DNA from: Bauldia sp.
Lineage (GTDB): Bacteria > Pseudomonadota > Alphaproteobacteria > Rhizobiales > Kaistiaceae
NCBI GenBank assembly: GCA_026126025.1
Contig: JAHCJZ010000002.1
Location: forward strand, 124,001 to 188,000
DNA length: 64,000 bases
Direction: 5' to 3'
Shown here: positions 54,744-63,510 of the stretch, in pieces
Layout: the number at the start of each line of letters is the position of its first letter
Numbering within the stretch: position 1 is the first letter of the stretch
Translations under genes and position numbers: made by a program
Notes under the pieces: generated by a model
What the model was told of the DNA's origin: nothing
What the model saw: only the letters and a program-made list of their open reading frames with translations
The model's database searches: none

Positions 54744-55679
54744 GTGGCCGGCCTTTGCATCGAGCGGGTGTTTGGCGTGTTGGCGAACGATTCCGACGGA
54801 TGGGTCCAGATCCGTCATTTCAGCAACCGCACCGAGGCGGAGCAATACGCCCTCGTACTGATCGCCATGCAGATCAACTGCCGGCTCTCGGGCGGCGACT
54901 GGGGCATCGGCCTGTCGGTCGCGGTCCGCGATGAAGCGCGGGCGCGGCGCGAGCTTGCCCAATACGCGGCCGAGAACCGTGCGCGTCCCGCGGCGCCCGC
55001 CGGACCGACCTATCCGCTGACCGAAGGCGTCGATGGCGCGATCGCCTATGCGGCGGTCATGATCATCATCGCCGCCGCGGCCGAGCGGTTCTGGTTCGGC
55101 GCGGACTGGCTCCCCGCCGGCGCCGCCCATGCGGGCCTCATCCTCGGCGGCGAATGGTGGCGGGCGATCACGGCCCTCGGCCTTCACGGCGATTTCGGCC
55201 ATCTCATCGCGAACCTCGCCAGCGGCAGCCTGATCGGACTTGCGCTGGCGCAGGTGATCGGCGGCGGTCTGGCGTGGCTGTCGATCCTTCTCGCCGGCGG
55301 GATCGGCAATTTCGCCAATGCGGTCTTCCAGCCCGCCGACCACGTCTCGATCGGGGCGTCGACGGCGATCTTCGGCGGTCTCGGCGTGCTGTCGACGCTC
55401 GCCTGGCGACGGCGCGCCATAGGCCTCAATCGCGGCGGCCTTCGCAGCATCGCGCCGCTGGTGGCGGGCGCCACGCTGCTCGGCTTCCTCGGCAGCGGCG
55501 GCGGGCAGGACAACATCGACGTTGCCGGCCATCTTGCCGGCTTCCTCGTCGGCGGCGCGATCGGCTTCGCGGTCCATGTCCTTGCCGACCGGCTTCCCGC
55601 AAGCCCGCGCGCCCAACTAGGCTATGGCGCGCTTGCCTTTGCGATCTTCGCCGGCGCCTGGACGATCGCGCTCGCCTGA
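54744..55679 (+). CDS. Rhomboid family intramembrane serine protease
   Basis: A 311-residue inner-membrane protease. A cytosolic N-terminal domain of about 90 residues (DUF2007-like, VQIRHFSNRTEAEQYALVLI) precedes six to seven helices. Rhomboid motifs are GGEWWRAITALGLHGDFGHL (L1 loop), catalytic Ser206 in SIGASTAIFGGLG and His263 in DVAGHLAGFLVGG. The usual GxSG is GAST, a variant seen in this branch. The start is GTG 54744. It is divergent from the TraB-like gene. Substrates are unknown. Confidence 0.88.
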   Translation: MAGLCIERVFGVLANDSDGWVQIRHFSNRTEAEQYALVLIAMQINCRLSGGDWGIGLSVAVRDEARARRELAQYAAENRARPAAPAGPTYPLTEGVDGAIAYAAVMIIIAAAAERFWFGADWLPAGAAHAGLILGGEWWRAITALGLHGDFGHLIANLASGSLIGLALAQVIGGGLAWLSILLAGGIGNFANAVFQPADHVSIGASTAIFGGLGVLSTLAWRRRAIGLNRGGLRSIAPLVAGATLLGFLGSGGGQDNIDVAGHLAGFLVGGAIGFAVHVLADRLPASPRAQLGYGALAFAIFAGAWTIALA

Positions 55680-55751
55680 GCAGCCTCGGAACCTTACGGC
55701 CGCATCGCGAATTGTCCGGGTGCGATCCTTTCTTCGCACCGGAGAGGCGTC

Positions 55752-55928
55752 ATGAGCGACGACCCCAGATATGATTCGACCCGCCGCTGGAGCAATACGC
55801 GCCTGACGCTGGTGATCCTCGGGCTGATCGTCGTCTTCGCGGTCGCCGGCAGCGTCTATTTCATCATGGCCGGCGGCGCCGGCACCGAGAATACTGCCCT
55901 GGAGGAAGCCGCGGTCCCGCCAGATTAG
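55752..55928 (+). CDS. 58-residue single-pass membrane protein
   Basis: A small ORF with GGAGAGG 4 bases before ATG 55752. The protein has a charged N-terminus (MSDDPRYDSTRRWSN), one strong membrane helix (TLVILGLIVVFAVAGSVYF) and a short acidic tail ending EEAAVPPD. Topology is probably N-in. Similar tiny proteins occur in Hyphomicrobiales without assigned function. Its last four bases overlap the 3' end of the convergent gene. The clear ribosome site and helix argue that it is real. Confidence 0.7.
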   Translation: MSDDPRYDSTRRWSNTRLTLVILGLIVVFAVAGSVYFIMAGGAGTENTALEEAAVPPD

Positions 55929-56332
55929 TCGGTTTCGCTCTTGAGGTCGAAGAGATCCACCACGCTCGCCTCCATAAGCTTGGCGTGGAGCGCCAGAAGG
56001 ATCAGCTGGGAGTCAATTCCGTCGGAGTCCTCAGAGGCCAGAGCCCGCTCGATCCGCCCTTCGACGGCCAACGCGGCCGCCTCGTCGTTGACGCCGGCGA
56101 ACGCCTCGGCACCCAGCATGCAATAGCCGACGAGCTCCGCCGCGGCGGCATAAGCGGACGCATCGGGCTCGCGGCCGCCATTCGCTTCCTTCAGCAGCTT
56201 CGCCATCGTCAGCTTCACGGCTTCGGGGACCATGCGCGGGTGGACGTCGACCGCCCGAAACGCCCGGTCGAGCTCGCGCATGTCGTGCGAGCGGCCGAAA
56301 ACGCCGAAGAAGCCGATGGTGGAGTTCGCCAT
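55925..56332 (-). CDS. Conserved-looking protein of unknown function
   Basis: A 135-residue soluble, helical, acidic protein. It opens MANSTIGFFGVFGRSHDMRE and continues with alternating helices (EAVKLTMAKLLKEANGG, AYAAAAELVGYCMLGAEAF), ending with a DFDLKSETD-like acidic tail. There is no signal peptide and no catalytic motif. ATG 56332 with AGGA upstream was chosen; a longer frame to 56497 overlaps the divergent gene. I do not recognise the family. A TerB-like helical bundle is conceivable but unsupported. Confidence 0.65.
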   Translation of the reverse strand: MANSTIGFFGVFGRSHDMRELDRAFRAVDVHPRMVPEAVKLTMAKLLKEANGGREPDASAYAAAAELVGYCMLGAEAFAGVNDEAAALAVEGRIERALASEDSDGIDSQLILLALHAKLMEASVVDLFDLKSETD

Positions 56333-56404
56333 GTCAGTCCTGTCGCAGAAAGCGCCAAGGATAGATAGGTTCGCGGCAGCGATCTGTCCTGGCGGAGATA
56401 TGCG

Positions 56405-56692
56405 ATGACGACGATCGAGGTTCGGCAGACCGCGGGCGGCGGGTCGTCGGCGTTCGAGGTCACGGTCCGCGACGGCGGCGGGGCGACGCAGCATCATGTG
56501 AGCGCCCGGGCGGCCGACCTTGCCCGCCTCGCCCCGGATACGGCCCCCGCGCGGCTGATCGAGGCCGCGTTCCGCTTTCTTCTCGACCGCGAGCCGAAAG
56601 AATCGATCCTGCGCCGCTTCGACCTGACCGACATCGGCCGCTACTTCCCGGAGTTCGAGCGGGAAGTCGGCGGCTATCTCAATCCGCGGTGA
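56405..56692 (+). CDS. Small protein of unknown function
   Basis: A 95-residue soluble protein. The N-terminal half is beta-like (TTIEVRQTAGGGSSAFEVTV). The C-terminal half is helical and charged (RLIEAAFRFLLDREPKESIL, then RRFDLTDIGRYFPEFEREVG). The sequence RFLLDREPKESIL..FDLTDIGRYFPEF is well organised and unlikely to be chance, so I keep the ORF. It is divergent from the 135-residue unknown gene with a 72-bp gap that must hold both promoters. Confidence 0.65.
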   Translation: MTTIEVRQTAGGGSSAFEVTVRDGGGATQHHVSARAADLARLAPDTAPARLIEAAFRFLLDREPKESILRRFDLTDIGRYFPEFEREVGGYLNPR

Positions 56693-56911
56693 ACGCCCGG
56701 CCCCGCCCGGGTGGGCAAGCCCGCCGCCGGCCGCTATGCTTCAACGGATCACCCGGCCACCGACCGAAGGCGCATTCCACGGCATGAGACTGACAGGAAT
56801 CCCGCGATCGCGCGGGTTGGCGGGGCGACAAGTGTTCGCGGATACCGTGGATTTCGACATTCCTCCTTCACATCCGGACGCCACGGGCGTCCTTCTTGCG
56901 ACGATTGCCGC

Positions 56912-59900
56912 ATGAGCTACGCGACCGACTGGCAGGACGACCTACGCGACTACGACAGAACGCCCCCGGCGTCCGTCGCAGAGGAATGCGCGCGGGCGCT
57001 CGACCGCCTCGGCGAACCGCTGCTGGGCACCGCGGCGTCCTTCATCCCGAAGACGCCCACGGCCCATGGCGCGCTGGAGGCGCGGCTCAAGGATCGCCTC
57101 CGCGCCCTCAGCGGCCGGAGCCGCACCGACCCGTCGAGCAACCCGATCGTCGCCCTCTCGGTGCACATCGAGTCCGAGCTTGCCTCGGGGGCGATGAGCT
57201 ATGTCGAGTTGGAACAGCTGATCCAGCGGCTCGTCGTGGTCTCGTTTGCCGACCGGGCCGAGCGCGCGCAGGCCTATCTCGGCGACGTCGATCCCGACGC
57301 CACCGCCCGCCGGCTGGCGGCGGGGGTGCGCAAATTCGCGGCGCCCGACGGCGTGCTCCTCTCCTTCGACGAATTCAGCCGCGCGATCGGCCGCGCCTGC
57401 TTCGGCGTGGTCTTCACCGGCCACCCGACCTTTGCCATGACGGTCGAGCAGTCGCGGCTCCTCGCACAGCTCGTCGCCGGCCGCGACCTCGACGGCGCGC
57501 CGCTGTCGCAGGAGGCGCGCGCCGCGATCTTCCGCGAGGCGGCGATGGCGGAGCACCGGCCGGACCCCGACCTGACGCTCGGCATCGAGCATGCCTGGTC
57601 GATGGAGGCGCTGGAGAACGCCCAGACCGCGCTCGACCGCATCAACCGGATCATCTTCGAGACCGCCCGCGAGCTCTACCCCGACGACTGGTCGTCGCTG
57701 TCGCCGCGGCTGATGACGCTGGCGAGCTGGGTCGGCTACGACCTCGACGGCCGCGCCGACATCACCTGGCGCGACACGATGGAGAAGCGGCTTCTCGTCA
57801 AGGCGGCGCAGCTGCGCCGCTGGGAAGCGACGGTCGGCGGCCTGCTGCGGTCGGCGCGCGGCGCGCTGGCGGCGGCGCTGACGCCGCTGCGCGAGCGCCT
57901 CGAAGCCGCGCGCCAGGCGACCGACGCCCAGGCGGCGTCGATCGGCGACCTCGACCTCCAGTCTGACCCGGGCAGCATCGCCTCGTTCGGCCGGCTGATG
58001 GTCGGCACCCATCGCGACGCGCTGAGCGGCACGGACGAGCTGCGCGAGATGCTGGGCGTGGCGCTCGACGCGGCGACGGACGACGAGACGCGCCTTTCGC
58101 TCCTCGTGCTGCGCGCCTCGTTCTGCGGCCAGGGCCTCGGCCTTGCCCACACCCATGTCCGGCTCAACGCCTCGCAGATCCACAACGCGATCCGCAGCCA
58201 GATCGGCCTCCACGGCTCGCCGTCCGACCCGGCCTACCGGCGCTCCTATGTCAACGTCGTCAGCGACCTTCTCGCGCGGTCGGCGTCGCAGACCGTGAGC
58301 TATGGCTCGATCATCGGCGAGCATGCCTCGGCGCGGCGCCTGTTCCTCACCGTCGTGCAGATGCTGAAGCATGTCGACGGCCAGACGCCGGTGCGCTTCC
58401 TCATCGCCGAGACCGAGTCGAGCTTCACGCTCCTCGCCGCGCTCTATTTCGCGCGGCTGTTCGGCCTTGAGAACCGCATCGAAATCTCGCCGCTGTTCGA
58501 GACCGCCTATGCCCTCGAGCATGGCGACCTCATCGTCGACGAGGCGCTGAAGAACCCGCATTACCGCGCCTATGTCGAAGGCCTCGGGCGGATCGCGGTT
58601 CAGGTCGGGTTCTCCGATTCCGGCCGCTATCTCGGTCAGATGGCGGCGACCTTCCTGATCGAGCGGCTGCAGCTTCGCCTCGCGCAGGTGCTGAAGCGCC
58701 ACGGGCTGACCGACATCCAGCTCATCCTCTTCAACACCCATGGCGAGTCGATCGGCCGCGGCGCGCACCCGGTGACGCTCGCCGACCGGCTCGACTACCT
58801 CCTCCCCGACGCCTCGCGCGCCGCCTTCGCCAAACAGGGCATCACGCTCAAGGAGGAGGTCAGCTTCCAGGGCGGCGACGGCTATGTCTGGTTCATGCAC
58901 CCGGCGACGAGCTTCGCCACGCTGACGACGGCGCTCGACCACGTCCTCCTGTCGCGGCCGGACGTTGCGCCCGATCCGATCTACGACCGCAGCGACTATG
59001 CGGCGGAGTACTTCACCACGGTCGCGCAGTTTTTCGGCAAGATCGTCGACGACCCGGACTACGCGTCGCTGCTGTCGGTGTTCGGCACGAACTTCGTCTA
59101 CAAATCCGGGTCGCGGCCGGTGAAGCGCCAGGTCGAGCTCGGCGCGGCGCCCGCCGAGCTGACCCACCCGTCGCAGCTGCGCGCCATTCCCAACAATGCC
59201 GTGCTGCAGCAGCTCGGCTTCCTCGCCAATGTCGTGAGCGGCAATGGCGCTGCAAGCGCCAAGGACCCGGAGAGCTTCGCGCGGATGCGGCGGGAATCGC
59301 CGCGCTTCCGCCGCGCCATGGCAATGGTCGAATACGCCATGTCGGTCAGCGATCCGCGGGCGCTGTCGGCCTATATCGCCAGCATCGACCCGGCCTTCGC
59401 CCTCGACAAGGCTGGGCGCGTGCTCGCTGACGGCGGCGACCCGGCCGTGTACGACGCGCTGCTGCGCATGTCGCGCGCGCTGGAGACCTTCGACCGCCAC
59501 GGCAAGATGATCCGCGTCTACCGGACGCTCTACCGCGACTATCTCGCCCTCAAGGCCAATCTCGATTTGTCGCGCGCGCCCGGCGAGAAGCCGGTCGGCC
59601 TCGACGTGCCGTCGCAGGAGACCGTCGCGCTCCTCCACGCCATCCGCATCGCGCTGATCCAGCGGCTGTGGCTGACGGCGATGGACGTGCCGGCCTTCAG
59701 CCCGCAGCTCGGCGCGACGGTCGACAGCCTGATCCAGCAGGTGCTGCGGCTCGATGCGCCGGAGGTTGTGGGCCGGCTCAAGCAGATCTTCCCGCTCGCC
59801 GTGGCGCCGCCCCACGAGGCCGCCGATTTCGGCGAGCAGGCGAGCTATCGCGGCGAGTCGGAGCGCACCTATGCCCGCGAGCATGTCGAGATCTTCAACC

Positions 59901-59974
59901 CGATGGAGCGGATCTTCCAGCTGATCCAGCGCCTCGGCACCGCGGTGACGTATCAGATCGGCGCCGTCGGCTAG
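56912..59974 (+). CDS. ppc: Phosphoenolpyruvate carboxylase, divergent type
   Basis: A 1020-residue PEPC-family enzyme. The family reaction forms oxaloacetate from PEP and bicarbonate, supplying the serine cycle. The N-terminal catalytic histidine is H171 in VVFTGHPTFAMT (canonical FTAHPTE), WVGYDLDGRADI matches the WxGxDxDG region, and the C-terminus ends close to the usual place. Two canonical loops are changed: GYSDSxKD is GFSDSGRYLG, and HGRGGTVGRGG is HGESIGRGAHP, so one of the two loop arginines is missing. Activity is likely but should be tested. ATG 56912 was chosen; an earlier ATG adds about 67 non-conserved residues. Confidence 0.8.
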   Translation: MSYATDWQDDLRDYDRTPPASVAEECARALDRLGEPLLGTAASFIPKTPTAHGALEARLKDRLRALSGRSRTDPSSNPIVALSVHIESELASGAMSYVELEQLIQRLVVVSFADRAERAQAYLGDVDPDATARRLAAGVRKFAAPDGVLLSFDEFSRAIGRACFGVVFTGHPTFAMTVEQSRLLAQLVAGRDLDGAPLSQEARAAIFREAAMAEHRPDPDLTLGIEHAWSMEALENAQTALDRINRIIFETARELYPDDWSSLSPRLMTLASWVGYDLDGRADITWRDTMEKRLLVKAAQLRRWEATVGGLLRSARGALAAALTPLRERLEAARQATDAQAASIGDLDLQSDPGSIASFGRLMVGTHRDALSGTDELREMLGVALDAATDDETRLSLLVLRASFCGQGLGLAHTHVRLNASQIHNAIRSQIGLHGSPSDPAYRRSYVNVVSDLLARSASQTVSYGSIIGEHASARRLFLTVVQMLKHVDGQTPVRFLIAETESSFTLLAALYFARLFGLENRIEISPLFETAYALEHGDLIVDEALKNPHYRAYVEGLGRIAVQVGFSDSGRYLGQMAATFLIERLQLRLAQVLKRHGLTDIQLILFNTHGESIGRGAHPVTLADRLDYLLPDASRAAFAKQGITLKEEVSFQGGDGYVWFMHPATSFATLTTALDHVLLSRPDVAPDPIYDRSDYAAEYFTTVAQFFGKIVDDPDYASLLSVFGTNFVYKSGSRPVKRQVELGAAPAELTHPSQLRAIPNNAVLQQLGFLANVVSGNGAASAKDPESFARMRRESPRFRRAMAMVEYAMSVSDPRALSAYIASIDPAFALDKAGRVLADGGDPAVYDALLRMSRALETFDRHGKMIRVYRTLYRDYLALKANLDLSRAPGEKPVGLDVPSQETVALLHAIRIALIQRLWLTAMDVPAFSPQLGATVDSLIQQVLRLDAPEVVGRLKQIFPLAVAPPHEAADFGEQASYRGESERTYAREHVEIFNPMERIFQLIQRLGTAVTYQIGAVG

Positions 59975-59981
59975 CCGCCCG

Positions 59982-60701
59982 CTACTCGGCGATGCCCGGC
60001 AGCGCGGCGCGTTCGGCGTCGTCGCTCAGCGGCGGGCCGGCGCCGATGGAATCGAGATAGGTGCCGACGACCTCGAGCTCCCCGGCCGGCACGTAGTCGC
60101 CTGACTCGGTCGTGGCGATCACGACCGCCATCCTGATCGTCCAGGCGTCGTCGTCGCTGCAGGCCACCAGCAGCGAGGATTGCGGGCCGAGGAGTTCGAT
60201 CTCGCGGCAGAGCGCACCGGCTCCGTCGCGGAAGCTCGCGACGGCCACGAAATCGGTGTCCGTCGTGAGCGCGGCGACGCCGCCCGACCGCACCGTTTCG
60301 ATCAGCGACCGCAGGCCGGGCTCGGCGATCGATCCGGCAACCATCATGGCCGGAGCGTCGCCGCGGCTGAGGAGGTAGCCGGCGGGGCCAGCGACGATGC
60401 CGCCGAGCGCGGCGGCGACCGCCCATCCCACCCAGCGCGGCGACCGGCGCGGCGCGGGTTCGGCCGAAGCGATCGCAGCCTCGACGGCACGGCGCAGCCT
60501 GGCGGGAACCGGCCGGTCGAGGAGCGGTCCGTAGACCGCCCGGGCTGCGTCCTTGCCGAGCACCAGCGCGTTGAGGCGGGCCGCGACCTCCGGGTCCGCC
60601 TCGACCGCGCTCGCAACCCTTGCGAACGCCGCGTCGGGCAGAGCGCCATCGGCGAAGGCCATCAGGGTCTCGTCGTCCAGGTCCATGGGCTCGTCTTTCA
60701 C
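59982..60701 (-). CDS. Anti-sigma factor (membrane-anchored, RskA-like)
   Basis: A 239-residue protein. Residues 1-80 form a helical anti-sigma domain (DDETLMAFADGALPDAAFAR) without the zinc-binding HxxxCxxC of classical ZAS proteins. One membrane helix follows at about 90-112 (VGWAVAAALGGIVAGPAGYL). The C-terminal 125 residues lie outside the membrane and may sense a signal. The start overlaps the ECF sigma gene stop by 4 bp, the standard sigma/anti-sigma arrangement. Confidence 0.85.
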   Translation of the reverse strand: MKDEPMDLDDETLMAFADGALPDAAFARVASAVEADPEVAARLNALVLGKDAARAVYGPLLDRPVPARLRRAVEAAIASAEPAPRRSPRWVGWAVAAALGGIVAGPAGYLLSRGDAPAMMVAGSIAEPGLRSLIETVRSGGVAALTTDTDFVAVASFRDGAGALCREIELLGPQSSLLVACSDDDAWTIRMAVVIATTESGDYVPAGELEVVGTYLDSIGAGPPLSDDAERAALPGIAE

Positions 60702-61201
60702 AGCAGCCGCCCGCTTTCGATCCCGAGCTCATCGGCGATCCGTTTGCGCCCGCGCGCCAGCCGGCTCATCACCGTTCCGATCGGGAGGTCGAGGGCCGCT
60801 GCAGCATCGCGGTAGCTCACATCCTCGACGCAGACGAGGAGGATCAGCTCGCGCTGATCCTCGGGCAGCCGGTCGATCGCCTCCATGACGCGGCGCAGCA
60901 GGAGGCGGCGCTCCGGATCGCGCTCGCCGTCGACCGCGACCAGGTCGTCGCGGGTGGTGATGTCGATCTCCTCGCCGCGCGTGCGCAGCCGGCGGAGGCG
61001 GTCGTACCAGAGGTTGCGGACGATCCGGAACATCCACACGTCGAGCGGCAATTCCGCCCGGATGCCCGCCGCGCCGGCAAGCGCCCGCTCGCAGGCGGTC
61101 TGGACCAGATCGTCCGCCACATCCCCGACGCGACAGAGCGCTACGGCATAGCGGCGCAGCCGGGGCAGAAGCTGGATCAGGGTCGGGCCGATGGTCGTCA
61201 T
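60698..61201 (-). CDS. ECF-family RNA polymerase sigma factor
   Basis: A 167-residue sigma-70-like factor. Region 2 contains ADDLVQTACERAL and PLDVWMFRIVRNLWYDRLRR. Region 4 contains RLPEDQRELILLVCVEDVSY and the helix-turn-helix DAAAALDLPIGTVMSRLARG. The start is taken as ATG 61201 (MTTIGPTLIQLLPRLRRYAV); ATG 61240 would add 13 poorly conserved residues. It is divergent from a subtilisin-like protease gene preceded by an ECF-type promoter sequence, so that gene is a probable target. Confidence 0.88.
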   Translation of the reverse strand: MTTIGPTLIQLLPRLRRYAVALCRVGDVADDLVQTACERALAGAAGIRAELPLDVWMFRIVRNLWYDRLRRLRTRGEEIDITTRDDLVAVDGERDPERRLLLRRVMEAIDRLPEDQRELILLVCVEDVSYRDAAAALDLPIGTVMSRLARGRKRIADELGIESGRLL

Positions 61202-61269
61202 CCTAGACGAAGACGCACGGACCGCCCCTTCTATTCCCATGCGACCGGCGATCTTTTCGTCAACCTAGT

Positions 61270-61295
61270 GGAATGAAACGAACGGCGAAACGTAA
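61270..61295 (+). promoter_or_regulatory. Possible ECF-type promoter of the protease gene
   Basis: GGAAT at 61270-61274 and CGTAA at 61291-61295 are 16 bases apart, fitting the general ECF pattern (GGAAC-like -35, CGTN-like -10). Transcription would start near 61302, leaving a leader of about 24 bases with AGAGGA before the ATG at 61326. The adjacent ECF sigma gene makes it plausible, but short motifs of this kind also arise by chance. Confidence 0.35.
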
Positions 61296-61325
61296 GCTCA
61301 GTAGCCCGACAGCAGAGGATCCGCG

Positions 61326-62657
61326 ATGACCGACCGGCTCCGCGCCCTGATGGCCTTCGTCTTTCTCGTCGCAATCCTTGGCCTTGGGGTGCAGGGCGCG
61401 GCCAGCGTCTTCCTACCCGAGCTGCACTCAGTTCTCGCCAGCGACGACGATGACGACGACTGGGATGATGATGACGACGATTGGGACGATGATGACCGGC
61501 CGGGCTTCGGCGGCTTCGTGATGCCCGACCGGCCGTTCCTCGCGCCGCCGGCGCCGCGGCGGGCGGCGGCGCCCGCGGCCGCGCCGCTGCCGGGGCAGGC
61601 GCCGGACGAGATCGTGGTCGCACGGCTCGACCCGCCCGACCTCGTCACGCTCGAAGCGCTCGGCTTCACGGTTCTGGCCGGCGGGGCGCTGCCGGCGCCG
61701 CGGGTTCTCCTGCGCATCCCGCCCGGGACCAGCGTCGACGAGGCGATCGCGATGGCGACCGGCGTCGCTCCCGCGGCCCCCGCGGTTCCCAACACCTACT
61801 ACCGTGCCCAGGCCATCCCGTCGAATTGCGTGGCCGAGATCTGCCGGACATGGGCCGAGGTGAGCTGGCCGCCGGCGCCGGACGCCGCGACCTGCTCCTT
61901 CGCGCCGCATATCGGCATCGTCGATACCGGCGTGAATCTGGAGCACGATATGCTGCGGAACGCCGACATCACCATCGAGACGATCGGCGCGGTCGGGGCC
62001 GATCCGTCAGGCCTTCGCCACGGCACGGCGATCGTCGCGATGTTCGTGGGCGATCCCGACGGCCGCGTGCCCGGGCTCGTGCCCGCCGCCCGGCTCTTCG
62101 TGGTCGATCCGTTCGGGACCGAGGATGGCGACGAACGCGCCGACGTCTACGGCCTCGTCACGGCGCTGGAGCGGCTCATCGAGGCCGGGGTGGCGGTGAT
62201 CAGCCTCAGCCTTTCCGGCAGCGACAACGCCCTGCTGCGCGAAGGGGTCGCTTCCGCGCAGGCGGCCGGCATTCCCGTCGTCGCGGCCGTGGGCAATGCG
62301 GGGCCGGCCGCGCCGCCGCTCTTTCCCGCGGCCTATGACGGGGTCTTCGCGGTGACAGCGGTCGACGTCGGCGGCTCGGTCTATCGCCGCGCCGTGCAGG
62401 GCCCGCATGTGCAGTTCGCGGCGCCAGGCGTGGAGATCGCGACGGCCGCCTCGATCAGCGGGATCAGGCCACAGACCGGCACGTCCTTCGCCGTGCCATT
62501 CGTCACCACCGCGGTGGCGGCGGCGCTGGCGGCCGGCGTGTCGGACGGCGCGCTGGAGCATCTGGCGGCAACGGCGGTGGACCTCGGCGAGCCGGGCCAC
62601 GATCCGGTGTTCGGCTGGGGGCTAGTGCAGATTCCCAGCCCCTGCGGGGCGGGGTAG
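61326..62657 (+). CDS. Exported subtilisin-like (S8) serine protease with Asp/Trp tract
   Basis: A 443-residue peptidase. A signal peptide or anchor (RALMAFVFLVAILGLGVQG) is followed by an extreme acidic tract at residues 40-57 made almost only of Asp with two Trp, then a Pro/Ala linker. The subtilase domain has Asp200 (HIGIVDTGVN), His232 (LRHGTAIVAMF), oxyanion Asn324 (AVGNAGP) and Ser387 (TGTSFAVPF). Two extra Cys pairs (NCVAEICRTW; TCSF) may form disulfides. The acidic tract could bind calcium or cations. Asp/Trp repeats before an S8 domain are a recurring design in alphaproteobacteria. Confidence 0.88.
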   Translation: MTDRLRALMAFVFLVAILGLGVQGAASVFLPELHSVLASDDDDDDWDDDDDDWDDDDRPGFGGFVMPDRPFLAPPAPRRAAAPAAAPLPGQAPDEIVVARLDPPDLVTLEALGFTVLAGGALPAPRVLLRIPPGTSVDEAIAMATGVAPAAPAVPNTYYRAQAIPSNCVAEICRTWAEVSWPPAPDAATCSFAPHIGIVDTGVNLEHDMLRNADITIETIGAVGADPSGLRHGTAIVAMFVGDPDGRVPGLVPAARLFVVDPFGTEDGDERADVYGLVTALERLIEAGVAVISLSLSGSDNALLREGVASAQAAGIPVVAAVGNAGPAAPPLFPAAYDGVFAVTAVDVGGSVYRRAVQGPHVQFAAPGVEIATAASISGIRPQTGTSFAVPFVTTAVAAALAAGVSDGALEHLAATAVDLGEPGHDPVFGWGLVQIPSPCGAG

Positions 62658-62662
62658 GCCGC

Positions 62663-63370
62663 TCAGCGGGCGGCGCGGGCGAAGCGCCGGTACCAGCCGG
62701 GCGAGGCGAGCGTGTTTCGGAACACCCGCGACCGGTCGGCCGCCTCGGCCGCCGTTTCGGCGCGCGCTTCGAACGGCAGCGCCGTGGTGTCGCGCCGGAA
62801 CGGGATGACCTGAACCAGGGGCGTCCCCTTCTCCAGCTCATAAAGGCCGTCCGGCGCCCGGGCGAAGAACGGGAAATGGATGGGCGCGCGATAGGTGTCG
62901 GTATCGACGATCCCGGCGACCGGCTCGAACACCGCGTTGGCCCGGTTGAGCGGCGGCACGAAAAGGCAGCTCCATCCCTTCGGCGTGCGGATGGTCCAGT
63001 AGTTGTGGAACTTGCACGGCGGCGACGGCGTGGCGGGATGGCCTTCGACCTGATGGGCGCCGTGGTTGCTGACCATCGGCTTGTCGAAGTCCCAGCCCGC
63101 CGTGACCGTCGCGCCGTTGTCCCTGATCTCGAGGCGCACGGTGGCGGCGAGCGGGATGATGAAGCCGGTCATCATGGCGTCGAGGAACGGCATGCAGCGT
63201 TTGATCGTCAGGCCAGTATCCGCGGTGCCGTATTTCGTGGCGTCGACCGGCGGAAGCTTCCGGAACCAGTCGGGAATGTGGCTCTTGGCCGGGACCGGCG
63301 GCGCGATCACGCCGTCATCCTCGGGCGCGCAAAGAAAGCTGAGCCGCGGGGCCTTGGCGGAACCGAACAT
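62663..63370 (-). CDS. Conserved protein of unknown function (DUF6065-like)
   Basis: A 235-residue soluble protein without signal peptide. Distinctive stretches are KSHIPDWFRKLPP, IKRCMPFLDAMMTGFIIPLA, KFHNYWTIRTPKGWSCLFVP and PIHFPFFA, with LVQVIPFRRDT near the end. This pattern recalls DUF6065-like proteins, some phage-associated; no function is known. ATG 63370 is preferred over ATG 63376 because AAGGAG lies 6 bases before it, whereas the first ATG abuts that site. It is convergent with the protease gene by 5 bp. Confidence 0.7.
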   Translation of the reverse strand: MFGSAKAPRLSFLCAPEDDGVIAPPVPAKSHIPDWFRKLPPVDATKYGTADTGLTIKRCMPFLDAMMTGFIIPLAATVRLEIRDNGATVTAGWDFDKPMVSNHGAHQVEGHPATPSPPCKFHNYWTIRTPKGWSCLFVPPLNRANAVFEPVAGIVDTDTYRAPIHFPFFARAPDGLYELEKGTPLVQVIPFRRDTTALPFEARAETAAEAADRSRVFRNTLASPGWYRRFARAAR

Positions 63371-63510
63371 GCGCATCTCCTTGTGGCGGAAGACGCGCCG
63401 CGGCGGCGTTTATTCCCGCCGCGGAGAATCTTTCGCGTCCGGGAATAGAGGTCCGCCCCGTCCGTAAGCCTTCCTGCGGCGACCAGCGCCGCTCAAAGGA
63501 GGTCTTCCAG

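Noticed and set aside
56942-59884. A minus-strand open frame of 980 codons opposite ppc
   Set aside because: The plus strand encodes a recognisable PEP carboxylase over the same stretch; the minus frame has shadow composition without motifs.
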